Source: Sphingobacterium sp. GVS05A | GTDB lineage: Bacteria; Bacteroidota; Bacteroidia; Sphingobacteriales; Sphingobacteriaceae | Length of the DNA: 64,000 nt | Assembly: GCF_019969845.1 (NCBI RefSeq) | Contig: NZ_JAHXYR010000001.1 | Span: forward strand, 868,001-932,000 | Direction: 5' to 3' | Shown: positions 24,912-34,807 of the stretch, piece by piece | Position numbering within the stretch: position 1 is the first letter of the stretch | Layout of the letters: each line of letters begins with the position of its first letter | Position numbers and translations under genes: made by a program | The notes under the pieces: model-generated | What the model saw: only the letters and a program-made list of their open reading frames with translations | Told to the model about the DNA's origin: nothing | Database searches by the model: none

Positions 24912-27900
24912 CTATTCGTAGCTTTTTATGTTATCAAATTCAGGTCTGTGTTTCTTTGGTCTTGACCACATGTAATAAATTGCAGGGATAATAAACAAGG
25001 TCAGTATCAACGAGAATATGGTACCACCGACGATGACAACCCCCATACCTATACGGCTCGTAGAGGCCGCACCTAGGGACATCGCAATGGGTAATGCACC
25101 GAGTGCAATGGCCAGACTGGTCATTAAGATCGGTCGCAAGCGTGATTCGGCCGAGTGCATGATCGCTTCAAATTTTTCCATACCTTCTTCCCGCATCTGG
25201 TTGGCAAATTCAACAATCAAGATCCCGTTTTTCGTCACCAGACCTATCAACATAATGGTTCCGATCTGGCTGAATATATTCCAGGTCTGATCAAATAACC
25301 ATAGACTGATCAGTGCACCGGCGACAGCCATTGGGACTGTAAGGATGATGATAAAAGGATCTAGGAAGCTTTCAAACTGAGCTGCTAATATCAAATAGAT
25401 CAACAGTAGGGCCAATCCAAAAGCAAATAGAGTATTGGAACTACTTTCGACGAAATCACGGGATTCGCCACTGAGGTCAGTGGTAAAACTTTGATCCAAT
25501 ACTTTCTCCTTGATACGATCCATTGCAGCGATACCGTCACTCATACTCATGCCCGGAGCCAAGCCTGCAGACACTGTCGCAGACATATACCGATTATTGT
25601 GGTATAGTTGAGGCGGACTACTTTCTTCTTTGACATTGACAACATTATCGAGTTGTATGAGCTGTCCGATATTATTGCGTACATAAATTGAGGTCAGATC
25701 TGTTGGTGTTGCCCGTCTATTGTTATCAACCTGCCCAATCACCTGATATTGCTTGCCATCACGCATAAAATAAGCAAAACGCTGACCGCTTAACAATAAT
25801 TGAAGGGATTGGGATACATCGAGTACAGATACGCCCATACTTAAGGCTTTTAAGCGATCGATCTCGACATGAAGTTCGGGTTTGTTAAACTTCAGATTGA
25901 TATCTGTTGTTGAGAATGTCGGATCATTATTCACCTCATTCATAAATTCCGGTATTTTTTCCTGAAGCTTTTCAAAGTTTTGTGCCTGAATAATATATTG
26001 CACTGGTAAACCGCCTCGACGGTTCATTGAAATGGTTGGCGTCTGCGATACATTGACACGTACCCCATCGTATTTTTTTGTCCATTTGGTCAGCTCTTTT
26101 GCAACATCATCTTGTGACCTTGTGCGTTCTTCCGGATCGACCAGGGTCATCCGAATACGCCCAGAGTTGACAGAACTCGCTCCAAAACCCGGAGAGGTGA
26201 TATTCAAACTGATCTTATTTTCCGGAATCGAATCGTAAACCAGTTTATCCAGTTCCTGCATATAACGATCCATGTATTCATAGGTTGCTCCCTCGGGTCC
26301 AGTAACATTGACCATTATGGCACTCCGGTCGTCATAAGGAGCTGTTTCTTTTTTGATCGAGGAGAAAATCACCGCAATGATGACAAAACAGATCAATAAG
26401 ATGGGGAAGCTTATCCATTTGAATTTCATGAATTTATCCAGGGAATTGGCGTAACCTTTGTTCATTTTTACAAACATCGGTTCAGTCCATTCATAAAAGC
26501 GGGTCTTTTTGTGACCGCCGCCCTTAATCAGGTAAGCATTAAGCATAGGTGTCAAGGTCAGTGAAACAAAGGCTGATACCAGTACGGCCGACGCGATGAC
26601 CACACCGAATTCCCGAAACAGTCGGCCGACGAATCCCTCCAGAAATATGACAGGTAAGAAAACAGAAGCAAGTGTAATGGAAATGGAAATAACAGCAAAG
26701 AAAATCTCCTTTGAGCCCTTTAACGCAGCTTCAATAGGAGACATGCCTTCTTCAACTTTCTTAAAAATGTTTTCGGTAACGACAATCCCATCATCGACTA
26801 CGAGCCCTGTGGCCAATACAATTGCAAGCAGGGTAAGTACATTGATCGAAAAGCCAAAAATGTACATGATAAAAAAAGTCGCGATCAATGAAACTGGGAT
26901 ATCCAATAGCGGTCGCAAGGCTATTCCCCAGTCGCGAAAGAAGAAATAGATGATCAGCGTAACCAGGATGATGGAAATCAGTAAGGTCTCAGCAACCTCT
27001 ACAACGGATTTTTTGATGAATTTAGTGTTGTCAGATGCGATATTGATACTGATATCCTGTGGGATATCTTCTTTCATCTGATCGAGCATCTTGTAAAAAT
27101 TGTCAGCTATATCAAGGTAATTTGTACCTGGCTGTGGAATAATGGCAACGCCGACTAGTTGTTTGCCATTACTGACCATTTTGGTCTCTAAATTTTCTGC
27201 GTCAATTTCGGCGCGGCCAATGTCGATAAACTTAACCAAGCGTGAGCTATCCGCTTTTAGGACAATATTGTTAAATTGCTCTGGTGTTGAAAGATTTCCT
27301 ACTGTTTTTACAGTTAATTCGGTGGTATTACCAACAATTTTACCAGAAGGCAATTCAACATTTTGGTTATTTAGTGCAGTACGGATATCGGAGGCGGTAA
27401 TGCCGTAGGCCGCCATCCGGTCGGGGTTGAGCCAGAGCCGCATGGCATATCGTTTTTGACCATAGATTTGCGTGCTACTGACGCCGGGGATGGTCTGTAA
27501 TCTTTCGGAGATAACATTTTCGGCATAGTCACTCAAGGAAAGTTTATCTCTCGTTTCGCTTTGCAAGGTGAGTGTGATGATGGGATCGGAGTCCGCATCG
27601 GCTTTTGACACAACGGGAGGAGCATCGATATCCTGGGGCAAACTTCTTACTGCCTGGGATACTTTGTCGCGGACGTCATTGGCAGCCTCTTCCAGATTTT
27701 TCTTTAAATCGAACTCTATGGTGATATTGCTGGACCCCTGGTTGCTGGAGGATGATATGTTGCGGATACCATCGATGGAGTTGATTGCTTTCTCTAAAGG
27801 TTCGGTGATCTGGGATTCAATAATATCGGGATTGGCTCCAGCATAGTTGGTGCGCACCGATACGATTGCCGGATCAATAGAAGGGTATTCACGCACACCC

Positions 27901-27995
27901 AGAAAGCTAAAGCCAATGTAGCCAAATAGAATAATCGTAATGTTGACGACAATGGTTAGCACAGGACGCTTAATAAAAACGGCAGATAAATTCAT
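24912..27995 (-). CDS. RND efflux transporter permease (HAE1 type)
   Basis: A 1027-residue inner-membrane proton antiporter of the AcrB type with twelve membrane segments and two large periplasmic loops. MNLSAVFIKRPVLTIVVNITIILFGYIGF is a typical start. The proton-relay aspartates are in GLVVDDGIVVTENI; GLVTKNGILIVEFANQMREEG is the second-half counterpart. The repeated multidrug-type motifs argue for export of organic compounds rather than metals (no CzcA/CusA methionine pattern noticed). Substrate is unknown. It lies between the adaptor and TolC genes. Confidence 0.96.
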   Translation of the reverse strand: MNLSAVFIKRPVLTIVVNITIILFGYIGFSFLGVREYPSIDPAIVSVRTNYAGANPDIIESQITEPLEKAINSIDGIRNISSSSNQGSSNITIEFDLKKNLEEAANDVRDKVSQAVRSLPQDIDAPPVVSKADADSDPIITLTLQSETRDKLSLSDYAENVISERLQTIPGVSSTQIYGQKRYAMRLWLNPDRMAAYGITASDIRTALNNQNVELPSGKIVGNTTELTVKTVGNLSTPEQFNNIVLKADSSRLVKFIDIGRAEIDAENLETKMVSNGKQLVGVAIIPQPGTNYLDIADNFYKMLDQMKEDIPQDISINIASDNTKFIKKSVVEVAETLLISIILVTLIIYFFFRDWGIALRPLLDIPVSLIATFFIMYIFGFSINVLTLLAIVLATGLVVDDGIVVTENIFKKVEEGMSPIEAALKGSKEIFFAVISISITLASVFLPVIFLEGFVGRLFREFGVVIASAVLVSAFVSLTLTPMLNAYLIKGGGHKKTRFYEWTEPMFVKMNKGYANSLDKFMKFKWISFPILLICFVIIAVIFSSIKKETAPYDDRSAIMVNVTGPEGATYEYMDRYMQELDKLVYDSIPENKISLNITSPGFGASSVNSGRIRMTLVDPEERTRSQDDVAKELTKWTKKYDGVRVNVSQTPTISMNRRGGLPVQYIIQAQNFEKLQEKIPEFMNEVNNDPTFSTTDINLKFNKPELHVEIDRLKALSMGVSVLDVSQSLQLLLSGQRFAYFMRDGKQYQVIGQVDNNRRATPTDLTSIYVRNNIGQLIQLDNVVNVKEESSPPQLYHNNRYMSATVSAGLAPGMSMSDGIAAMDRIKEKVLDQSFTTDLSGESRDFVESSSNTLFAFGLALLLIYLILAAQFESFLDPFIIILTVPMAVAGALISLWLFDQTWNIFSQIGTIMLIGLVTKNGILIVEFANQMREEGMEKFEAIMHSAESRLRPILMTSLAIALGALPIAMSLGAASTSRIGMGVVIVGGTIFSLILTLFIIPAIYYMWSRPKKHRPEFDNIKSYE

Positions 27996-28001
27996 GTACA
28001 G

Positions 28002-29063
28002 TTAGTTAGCTAATGATACTTTAACCTTCACTCCATCTTTTAATGCGAGAACGCCTGTTGTCAATACGGTATCTCCAGCACTTATACCCGATAGGATAAC
28101 AATCTCCTTATCGGTGCGGGCGCCAGTTTCAACTTTGGTTTCTTTAGCCATCCCATTTTGTAATATAAAGACTTTCTTGCCATCTTGGACCGGAACGATC
28201 GCTTCTGTTGGGATAGCAATGGCATCATTTTCCACTTCGATCGGAAGGATGACATTGACAAAAGAGCCTACGCGAAGGCGTCCTTGTTCGTTTGCTGCCC
28301 GCGCACGAACAGTTAAGGTACGCGTACTCAGCGATACCTCAGGCTCTATCGCATAGATATTTGCTTTGATGACTGTAGGGTCATTGGCAACACTAAATTC
28401 GATGGGAGTGTTTAGTTTGACGACGTTACTGTATTTCTCTGGAATAGCGAAGGTAATCTTCACTGAATTGTCCTTGACCAAATTTGCGATCAGTGTATTG
28501 GATGAGACGATAGCGCCAACGGAAATATTTCTTAAGCCGATCATTCCGCTAAATGGAGCGCGGACGGTTGTTTTGGAAATCTGCGCCTGGATCAGCTGGA
28601 TCTGGGCCTGCGAAGTTTTAAGTGCTGCACTGGCGATATCAAATTCTTCCTGGCTGATCGCGCCCTTTTGGAGCAAAAGTTTTGCGCGACGCTCATTTTC
28701 GGCATTTAACTGATTTGTTGTTTGCGCCTGTTTAAGCTGCGCCTGTAGCTCGATATCATCAATCTTGATCAAGGGCTGTCCTTGTTGGATTCGCTGCCCC
28801 TCAGAAAAGTAGATTTTTGTAATTCGACCACTGACTTCGCTTCTGATCTCCACCTTTTCTTCGGCATCAATACTTCCAGACAAATTGATGGAACGATCCG
28901 CTACAGATGACTTTGCAATAATCGCCTGTGCAGGGATAGGGGCATCCTTTCTGATAGCAGATTTATCGCTTTCTTTCTTGTCTTTTTTTGGATTTAAGAG
29001 GAAATATCCCCCTCCAATGACAGCACAGGCTAAAATGATGTAGAGGGTCGTTTTTTTATTCAT
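28002..29063 (-). CDS. RND efflux periplasmic adaptor subunit
   Basis: A 353-residue membrane-fusion protein. An N-terminal hydrophobic segment (TLYIILACAVIGGGYFLL) anchors it. A biotinyl-lipoyl-like domain follows (EVRSEVSGRITKIYFSEGQRIQQGQPLIKID), then an alpha-helical hairpin and a second lipoyl half (TVRAPFSGMIGLRNISVGAIV). It links the RND pump to the TolC channel. It is the first gene of the operon, with only 6 bases to the RND gene. Confidence 0.95.
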   Translation of the reverse strand: MNKKTTLYIILACAVIGGGYFLLNPKKDKKESDKSAIRKDAPIPAQAIIAKSSVADRSINLSGSIDAEEKVEIRSEVSGRITKIYFSEGQRIQQGQPLIKIDDIELQAQLKQAQTTNQLNAENERRAKLLLQKGAISQEEFDIASAALKTSQAQIQLIQAQISKTTVRAPFSGMIGLRNISVGAIVSSNTLIANLVKDNSVKITFAIPEKYSNVVKLNTPIEFSVANDPTVIKANIYAIEPEVSLSTRTLTVRARAANEQGRLRVGSFVNVILPIEVENDAIAIPTEAIVPVQDGKKVFILQNGMAKETKVETGARTDKEIVILSGISAGDTVLTTGVLALKDGVKVKVSLAN

Positions 29064-29212
29064 GCGGTATAGTCCTTATGTGGTTTTTTGATTTGACGGA
29101 TAAAGATAGGTTTATTCTAATGATGATACCGGTTGTCAAAAGGATTTTACAATACAGACTGCGAGATAAGAATGAATTTGACCGCATATCCGTTAACGGG
29201 ACCACATGCAAC

Positions 29213-29241
29213 AAAAAAAGCTAGAAACATGTTCTAGCTTT
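29213..29241 (-). terminator. Terminator of the THX gene
   Basis: Minus strand: AAAGCTAGAA pairs with TTCTAGCTTT around a short loop, followed by seven T. Confidence 0.85.
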
Positions 29242-29248
29242 ATGCGTA

Positions 29249-29404
29249 CTATTTTTTCGCTATAGCTGCTTTCTTTTCAACTTCTTTTGGCGCTGCATCA
29301 CCTACTTTTGGCTTGATGGAAGCTTTCGATAAATGTGGCCTTCTTTTTCCAAAAGAACCATTTGATATTTTTCCTCTTCTGGTTTTGATATCACCTTTTC
29401 CCAT
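29249..29404 (-). CDS. 30S ribosomal protein THX
   Basis: A 51-residue basic protein that begins MGKGDIKTRRGKISNGSFGK, the conserved start of the THX family, which sits at the head of the small ribosomal subunit. The Lys/Ala-rich C-terminus (VEKKAAIAKK) is a typical extension in Bacteroidota. The gene is easily missed because of its size. It has its own terminator and appears monocistronic. Confidence 0.93.
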   Translation of the reverse strand: MGKGDIKTRRGKISNGSFGKRRPHLSKASIKPKVGDAAPKEVEKKAAIAKK

Positions 29405-29489
29405 AGTATAAAATATTTTGGTTTTAACAATGTATTCTTGATTAACCTAAATGTACCATTTTTATTTTGTATTTGCAATCTGCTAAGTG

Positions 29490-30092
29490 TTAAATGATTG
29501 GGAAAATTCTTTTCTGTGTTTCAATTTTAAAGTTTTGGGTGAGGGTATCAAAAAACAGATTGTTGGTCGGTTTGTTTTCAGCGAGCAAATAGGGTATTTC
29601 CAAGAGCTGATCTTTTAGTTTTATCCGATAATAGCCATAGAGTAAACCTCTTGTTGTTTGGACAGATTCAATCTTTTGCACAGCTTGTACATCTTGGAAA
29701 ATGTTAAAAGCATAGTTTTCTGCCTTAAGCTGTTCAACAAAAACTTCATTTGTTTTGGCGTTAAACCAAATCTGTTGGCTTTTGATCTTGCTGAAGTGAT
29801 TGTTGAAAAGAAAGAGGTATCCAATTAAAAAGAAGGCAATTGGGAGGAGAAGCAACACAATTTTAATTTTGACAAAGAGTAATACCGTGATGAGGATCAG
29901 CACCAGGCCCATAATGACATTGGAGATTGTTTTCTTTAAGGTGGATTGAATAAGAGCAGCTGGTGCTTCTATCAATTGAAAACCCGATTTTAAGTTTTTG
30001 GAATTCGTATCTGATGCTTCAAAAAAATTAAACTTTTTTCGAAGCATCAGATAGGCGACAAGGAGAATTAGTCCTATGATCAACAATCTCAT
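29490..30092 (-). CDS. Membrane protein of unknown function
   Basis: A 200-residue protein with one hydrophobic segment at residues 2-16 and a further hydrophobic block at about 58-94 (two segments), then a C-terminal soluble part with several beta strands (IWFNAKTNEVFVEQLKAENYAFNIFQDVQAVQKIESVQTT). The soluble part reminds me of PH-like membrane-associated domains but no family is recognised. It begins 10 bases after panB on the same strand and is likely co-transcribed with it. Confidence 0.7.
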   Translation of the reverse strand: MRLLIIGLILLVAYLMLRKKFNFFEASDTNSKNLKSGFQLIEAPAALIQSTLKKTISNVIMGLVLILITVLLFVKIKIVLLLLPIAFFLIGYLFLFNNHFSKIKSQQIWFNAKTNEVFVEQLKAENYAFNIFQDVQAVQKIESVQTTRGLLYGYYRIKLKDQLLEIPYLLAENKPTNNLFFDTLTQNFKIETQKRIFPII

Positions 30093-30102
30093 AGCGCTTT
30101 AC

Positions 30103-30918
30103 TTAGTATTGTTCTTCAGAGTTTGGATATTGCACTGCCTTGACTTCAGCTACATAATTGCTTACTGCCGTAGTGATCTGCTCATGTAGATTGGCGAAAT
30201 GCCGCATAAACTTCGGTTTAAAGTCGGCATTCATGCCCAGCATGTCATTGATCACAAGCACCTGCCCATCACAATCGGCGCCAGCACCGATTCCAATGGT
30301 TGGAATGGTCAATTTTTCGGTTACTGTCTTTGCCAGAGCAGCTGGGATTTTCTCCAATACGATGGCAAAACAACCTGCTTCTTGCAAAGCTAAGGCATCT
30401 TCAATAAGTTTAGCGGCTTCTTGTTCTTCTTTGGCACGTACACCAAAATTTCCAAATTTATTAATGGATTGTGGCGTTAAGCCCAAATGTCCACAAACGG
30501 GAATTCCGCCGGAAATAATTTTTCTGATATTTTCGATGATCTCCAAGCCACCTTCTAATTTCAAGGCATGGGCACCGGATTCTTTCATCATGCGAACAGC
30601 AGCATTGTAAGCCTCGTTGGCTGAGCCTTGATAGCTTCCAAAAGGTAAGTCTGCTAAGACCATGGCGCGTTCGGTACCCCGGGTCACTGCTGCTGCGTGA
30701 TAGATCATATTGTCAAGGGTAATTGGCAGGGTGGTTTCATAACCAGCGAATACATTGGCTGCAGAATCTCCGATCAGAATGACATCCACACCAGCGCTAT
30801 CCACCATTTTGGCCATGGAGTAATCATAGCTCGTCAGCATAGAAATCTTCTCTTTACGGTCTTTCATTGCTTGTAGCATCGCTGTGCTTACTCGTTTTAT
30901 TTCTTTGTTTACAGACAT
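30103..30918 (-). CDS. panB: 3-methyl-2-oxobutanoate hydroxymethyltransferase
   Basis: A 271-residue cytosolic enzyme that makes ketopantoate from 2-oxoisovalerate and methylene-tetrahydrofolate, the first committed step of pantothenate and CoA synthesis. KISMLTSYDYSMAKMVDSAGVDVILIGDS and VFAGYETTLPITLDNMIYH are conserved; VCGHLGLTPQSIN and IGIGAGADCDGQVLVINDMLG complete the family pattern. panC and panD are not adjacent. The gene is divergent from the pseudouridine synthase gene. Confidence 0.97.
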   Translation of the reverse strand: MSVNKEIKRVSTAMLQAMKDRKEKISMLTSYDYSMAKMVDSAGVDVILIGDSAANVFAGYETTLPITLDNMIYHAAAVTRGTERAMVLADLPFGSYQGSANEAYNAAVRMMKESGAHALKLEGGLEIIENIRKIISGGIPVCGHLGLTPQSINKFGNFGVRAKEEQEAAKLIEDALALQEAGCFAIVLEKIPAALAKTVTEKLTIPTIGIGAGADCDGQVLVINDMLGMNADFKPKFMRHFANLHEQITTAVSNYVAEVKAVQYPNSEEQY

Positions 30919-30938
30919 CTTAACTTATATTATATGCC

Positions 30939-30946
30939 CAAAAGTA
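30939..30946 (-). promoter_or_regulatory. panB -7 element
   Basis: Minus strand TACTTTTG, 20 bases before the panB ATG. Confidence 0.55.
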
Positions 30947-30989
30947 AGGTTTTTATCATACATTGGCCAATATTCTGCCTTGTGTTTTG

Positions 30990-30997
30990 TATTTTTG
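30990..30997 (+). promoter_or_regulatory. -7 element giving a leaderless RluA-type mRNA
   Basis: TATTTTTG ends 4 bases before the ATG at 31002. With the usual distance from this element to the transcription start, the mRNA would begin at or within a base or two of the start codon. Confidence 0.6.
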
Positions 30998-31001
30998 TAA
31001 A

Positions 31002-31745
31002 ATGATACAGAATGAAACCCGTCTATTTAAATTTCCCAAATTTTCAGAATTAATAATCCATGAGGATGAAAATTTGATTGTTATAAATAAACCACCTTTT
31101 GTTGCTTCTTTGGATGAAAGAGAGGGGGGAGAGATTAACATTCTCCGTTTGGCAAAGAAATATCATGCTGACGCTCAAGTCTGCCATCGTTTGGATAAGG
31201 AGACTTCGGGTATTTTGTTGATTGCGAAAAATCCGGAAACTTATCGCTCGATTTCCATCGCATTCGAAAGGAGGAGAGTCAACAAGATCTACCATGCGAT
31301 CATTGGTGGTACACACACTTTCCAAGATCTTGTTGTTGATTTGCCGATTTTGAATCAGGGTAATAAAAGTGTCTCTATTGACCGCGCCAATGGTAAACCT
31401 GCAGAGACTATCTTTAATTCGCTTAAATACTATAAGAATTACACCTTAGTGGAGTGTAAACCGATCACCGGACGTATGCACCAGATCCGTATCCACCTGG
31501 CAACGCAGCACGCTGCCATCGTGGGGGATAGCATGTACCGCGGGAAGCCTGTTTATTTGTCACAAATAAAGAAAAGAGGCTATACCTTATCCAAGGATGA
31601 GGAGGAGCAACCGATCATGAAACGTTTTGCCCTACATGCCAAACATGTGGAGTTTGAATTGAACGGTGAGAAGCTGGTGTTTGAGGCACCTTATCCAAAA
31701 GACTTCGCGACTTTGCTCAAATTGTTGGACAAATTTGACGCTTAA
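31002..31745 (+). CDS. RluA family pseudouridine synthase
   Basis: A 247-residue enzyme converting uridine to pseudouridine in rRNA or tRNA. The catalytic motif HRLDKETSGILLIAK holds the nucleophilic Asp. Other family blocks are VNKIYHAIIGG, LVECKPITGRMHQIRIHLA and IVGDSMYRG. The N-terminal S4 domain of RluC/RluD is absent, so it resembles the shorter RluA/TruC type. The ATG at 31002 is chosen over the in-frame TTG at 30963 because the promoter element lies between them. The start of the next gene follows 19 bases after the stop. Confidence 0.93.
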   Translation: MIQNETRLFKFPKFSELIIHEDENLIVINKPPFVASLDEREGGEINILRLAKKYHADAQVCHRLDKETSGILLIAKNPETYRSISIAFERRRVNKIYHAIIGGTHTFQDLVVDLPILNQGNKSVSIDRANGKPAETIFNSLKYYKNYTLVECKPITGRMHQIRIHLATQHAAIVGDSMYRGKPVYLSQIKKRGYTLSKDEEEQPIMKRFALHAKHVEFELNGEKLVFEAPYPKDFATLLKLLDKFDA

Positions 31746-31764
31746 CCTACCGTAATTATTCTTT

Positions 31765-32358
31765 ATGAATCCAAAAACAAAAAAGATAATCGGAAATGTT
31801 GTATTTGTACTATTCATTGGTTTATTAATATGGCCGACGAGTAGGAGCTATTTTCAACAGATGCTGATGAAAATTGGTTTATTTAAACCGACATTGGAAG
31901 TGCCAAAAAGGGTTGCCGAGCCGATTGATGCTGGAGCGAAACCTGTCAGCAACACCGTTTCTTTTGTTAACCATCTGGGCGAAACCGTTCAGGTAGCAGA
32001 TTTAAAAGGCAAGGTGGTTTTTATCAACTTCTGGGCAACATGGTGTGGGCCATGCCGAGCCGAGATGCCTTCTATTAATGTGCTTTACGATAAATTTAAG
32101 GACAACCCGAATATTGTCTTTCTGATTGTGGAGATAGAGGGTGATAAAGAGAAGGCTGCTACTTTCGTCAAGAATGAGAAATTAACCCTGCCGATCAGTT
32201 ATCCGAACAGTGATATTCCCAAAGAATGGCTTTCAGAATCTATACCAAGTACCGTTATTTTGGACAAGGAGGGTAACCTTGCTACACGACACGAAGGTAT
32301 GGCAGATTATTCCACGCCTGATGTGGCAACCTTTATTCAAGATTTAATCAATAAATAA
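31765..32358 (+). CDS. TlpA-like thioredoxin-fold protein
   Basis: A 197-residue membrane-anchored thiol-disulfide oxidoreductase. Residues about 7-24 are the anchor ([17 protein letters not shown]). The thioredoxin domain has [20 protein letters not shown] with Cys94 and Cys97, and a cis-proline region ([10 protein letters not shown]). It would act in the periplasm, for example in cytochrome c maturation or disulfide reduction. It is in a row with the pseudouridine synthase and pyrF genes (about 20-base gaps), which is a shared transcription unit rather than a shared pathway. Confidence 0.92.
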   Translation: MNPKTKKIIGNVVFVLFIGLLIWPTSRSYFQQMLMKIGLFKPTLEVPKRVAEPIDAGAKPVSNTVSFVNHLGETVQVADLKGKVVFINFWATWCGPCRAEMPSINVLYDKFKDNPNIVFLIVEIEGDKEKAATFVKNEKLTLPISYPNSDIPKEWLSESIPSTVILDKEGNLATRHEGMADYSTPDVATFIQDLINK

Positions 32359-32377
32359 TTACGATCTATACATTAGC

Positions 32378-33214
32378 ATGACCAGAGCAGAACTTATTCA
32401 TCAAATTAAAGAGAAACGTTCGTTTTTATGTGTCGGACTGGACACAGACCTTACTAAGATTCCTGAGCATCTTTTGGATGATGAGCATCCGATCTATAGT
32501 TTCAATAAAGCAATTATTGATGCTACAGCTGATCTATGTGTCGCTTATAAGCCTAATATTGCCTTTTATGAATGTTACGGATTAAAAGGATGGCAGTCGC
32601 TTCAAAAAACTTGGGCAGCATTACCGAAAGATTGTTTTAGTATTGCTGATGCCAAACGTGGTGATATTGGAAATACTTCAGGTCGTTATGCCATGGCTTT
32701 TTTTGATGAGCCAAATTCCGGTTTAGGATTTGATAGCATAACCATTGCTCCTTACATGGGGAAAGATTCGGTTACTCCTTTTTTGGAGTTCAAAGATAAA
32801 TGGGCTATTGTATTAGCATTGACCTCTAATGAGGGAAGTTTAGATTTTCAGAATTTTGAAAACAAGGAAGGTCTTCAGTTATTTGAACAAGTCATTGATA
32901 AAGTAAATACCTGGGGCAGTACCGACAATTTAATGTATGTGGTCGGTGCAACGAGAGGGGAAGGCTTTATTAAAATTCGTGAGCATGCTCCAGAACATTT
33001 CCTATTGGTACCGGGCGTCGGTGCACAGGGTGGTTCATTGGAAGATGTGTGCAAATATGGTATGAATAAAGACTGTGGACTCTTGGTCAACAGCACAAGA
33101 GGAATTATATATGCTTCAAAAGGACGTGATTTTGCGGAACGCGCACGTGAAGAGGCTCTAAAACTACAAAAAGAAATGGAAATTGAACTGTTAAAAGCAG
33201 GTATTATTTCCTGA
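32378..33214 (+). CDS. pyrF: Orotidine-5'-phosphate decarboxylase (type 2)
   Basis: A 278-residue cytosolic enzyme of UMP synthesis that decarboxylates [15 protein letters not shown] opens the barrel; [15 protein letters not shown] contains the catalytic Lys93; VPGVGAQGG and STRGIIYA form the phosphate site. Length and spacing are those of the longer type 2 group. It is followed by guaA, which has its own promoter. Confidence 0.97.
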   Translation: MTRAELIHQIKEKRSFLCVGLDTDLTKIPEHLLDDEHPIYSFNKAIIDATADLCVAYKPNIAFYECYGLKGWQSLQKTWAALPKDCFSIADAKRGDIGNTSGRYAMAFFDEPNSGLGFDSITIAPYMGKDSVTPFLEFKDKWAIVLALTSNEGSLDFQNFENKEGLQLFEQVIDKVNTWGSTDNLMYVVGATRGEGFIKIREHAPEHFLLVPGVGAQGGSLEDVCKYGMNKDCGLLVNSTRGIIYASKGRDFAERAREEALKLQKEMEIELLKAGIIS

Positions 33215-33244
33215 TTTGACATTTAATAATTCATTCGTAATACT

Positions 33245-33252
33245 TACCTTTG
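33245..33252 (+). promoter_or_regulatory. -7 element giving a leaderless guaA mRNA
   Basis: TACCTTTG ends 4 bases before the guaA ATG at 33257. A TTTG at 33215-33218 is 26 bases upstream, somewhat far for a -33 element. Confidence 0.6.
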
Positions 33253-33256
33253 CAGC

Positions 33257-34807
33257 ATGCCAGAAAAAATTATCATTCTAGACTTCGGGTCTCAGTACAC
33301 GCAATTAATTGCAAGACGTGTCAGAGAACTAAATGTGTATTGTGAGATACACCCGTTTAATAAATTGCCAGATTTTGACGAATCTGTGAAAGGTGTTATA
33401 TTCTCAGGAAGTCCCTTTTCCGTTCGACAAGCGGATGCACCTCAAATTGATTTTGTCGCTATTCAGGAGCGTTTCCCACTTTTAGGCGTGTGTTATGGTG
33501 CACAATACATTGCTCAACAATCGGGCGGAGATGTATTACCATCTGAAATCCGCGAGTATGGTCGTGCAAATCTGCAATTTGTCAATAGTGAAAATGAATT
33601 ATTGGCAGGGGTACCTGTGCAGTCTCAGGTATGGATGTCGCATGGCGATACGATCAAAGAGGTACCGGCAAATTTTGATATCATTGCCAGCACAGACAAA
33701 GTGCGTGTTGCAGCATACCAGGTTAAAGGAACACGTACTTTTGGTATACAGTTTCACCCAGAGGTAACACATAGTACAGATGGTGCTATCTTGTTGAAAA
33801 ACTTCGTTGTTGGTATCTGTGGTTGTGCGCAAGACTGGACTCCAGATGCATTTGTGGAGACTACTGTAGCATCATTGAAAGAGCAGTTGGGTAATGACCA
33901 TGTGATCATGGCTTTATCTGGAGGTGTAGATTCTACTGTTGCCGCAGTATTATTACACCATGCAATCGGACAGAAATTACATTGTATTTTTGTGGATCAT
34001 GGCTTGCTTCGTAAAGATGAATATGAGCAAGTATTGGATTCTTACAAAAATATGGGTTTAAATATTAAGGGAATTAACGCAAAAGACCTATTCTATGGTC
34101 GCTTGGCTGGAGTTTCTGAACCTGAGGAAAAACGTAAGATCATTGGTAATTCCTTTATTGATGTGTTTGACGAAGCTGCGAAGGAAATTCAAAAAGAATT
34201 GCCAGAGGGCATCGAAGCGAAATGGTTGGGACAAGGTACAATCTATCCCGATATCATTGAATCAGTTTCGGTTAAAGGACCTTCCGCAACAATAAAATCA
34301 CACCATAATGTCGGCGGTTTGCCTGATTTTATGAAACTGAAAGTTGTTGAACCCTTAAAGACTTTATTTAAAGACGAAGTCAGAAGAGTTGGGAAGGCAT
34401 TAGAGGTAGATCAGACGATTTTAGGCAGACATCCATTTCCAGGTCCTGGTTTGGCCATTCGTATTTTAGGTGATATTACAGCCGAAAGAGTAAGAATTGT
34501 TCAGGAAGCAGATGCAATCTTTATCAGTAACTTGAAGGAATCAGGATGGTATGATAAAGTATGGCAAGCTGGTACAATCTTTTTACCTGTGCGTTCGGTA
34601 GGGGTAATGGGTGACGAACGTACTTACGAGCATGTTGTGAGTTTAAGAGCTGTAGGGTCTCTTGACGGAATGACTGCAGATTGGATACATCTACCATATG
34701 ACCTGTTGGCAAAAATTTCAAATGAAATTATCAACCATGTGAAAGGAATAAACAGAGTTGTATATGATATCAGTTCAAAACCACCCGCTACGATTGAGTG
34801 GGAATAA
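33257..34807 (+). CDS. guaA: GMP synthase (glutamine-hydrolysing)
   Basis: A 516-residue enzyme that aminates XMP to GMP. The N-terminal class I glutamine amidotransferase domain has [12 protein letters not shown] (nucleophile Cys79) and [12 protein letters not shown]. The ATP-pyrophosphatase domain starts with [18 protein letters not shown]. The C-terminal dimerisation domain contains [16 protein letters not shown] and ends in KPPATIEWE, the conserved terminus. The 3' end overlaps the start of the next gene by 44 bases in another frame. Confidence 0.98.
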   Translation: MPEKIIILDFGSQYTQLIARRVRELNVYCEIHPFNKLPDFDESVKGVIFSGSPFSVRQADAPQIDFVAIQERFPLLGVCYGAQYIAQQSGGDVLPSEIREYGRANLQFVNSENELLAGVPVQSQVWMSHGDTIKEVPANFDIIASTDKVRVAAYQVKGTRTFGIQFHPEVTHSTDGAILLKNFVVGICGCAQDWTPDAFVETTVASLKEQLGNDHVIMALSGGVDSTVAAVLLHHAIGQKLHCIFVDHGLLRKDEYEQVLDSYKNMGLNIKGINAKDLFYGRLAGVSEPEEKRKIIGNSFIDVFDEAAKEIQKELPEGIEAKWLGQGTIYPDIIESVSVKGPSATIKSHHNVGGLPDFMKLKVVEPLKTLFKDEVRRVGKALEVDQTILGRHPFPGPGLAIRILGDITAERVRIVQEADAIFISNLKESGWYDKVWQAGTIFLPVRSVGVMGDERTYEHVVSLRAVGSLDGMTADWIHLPYDLLAKISNEIINHVKGINRVVYDISSKPPATIEWE

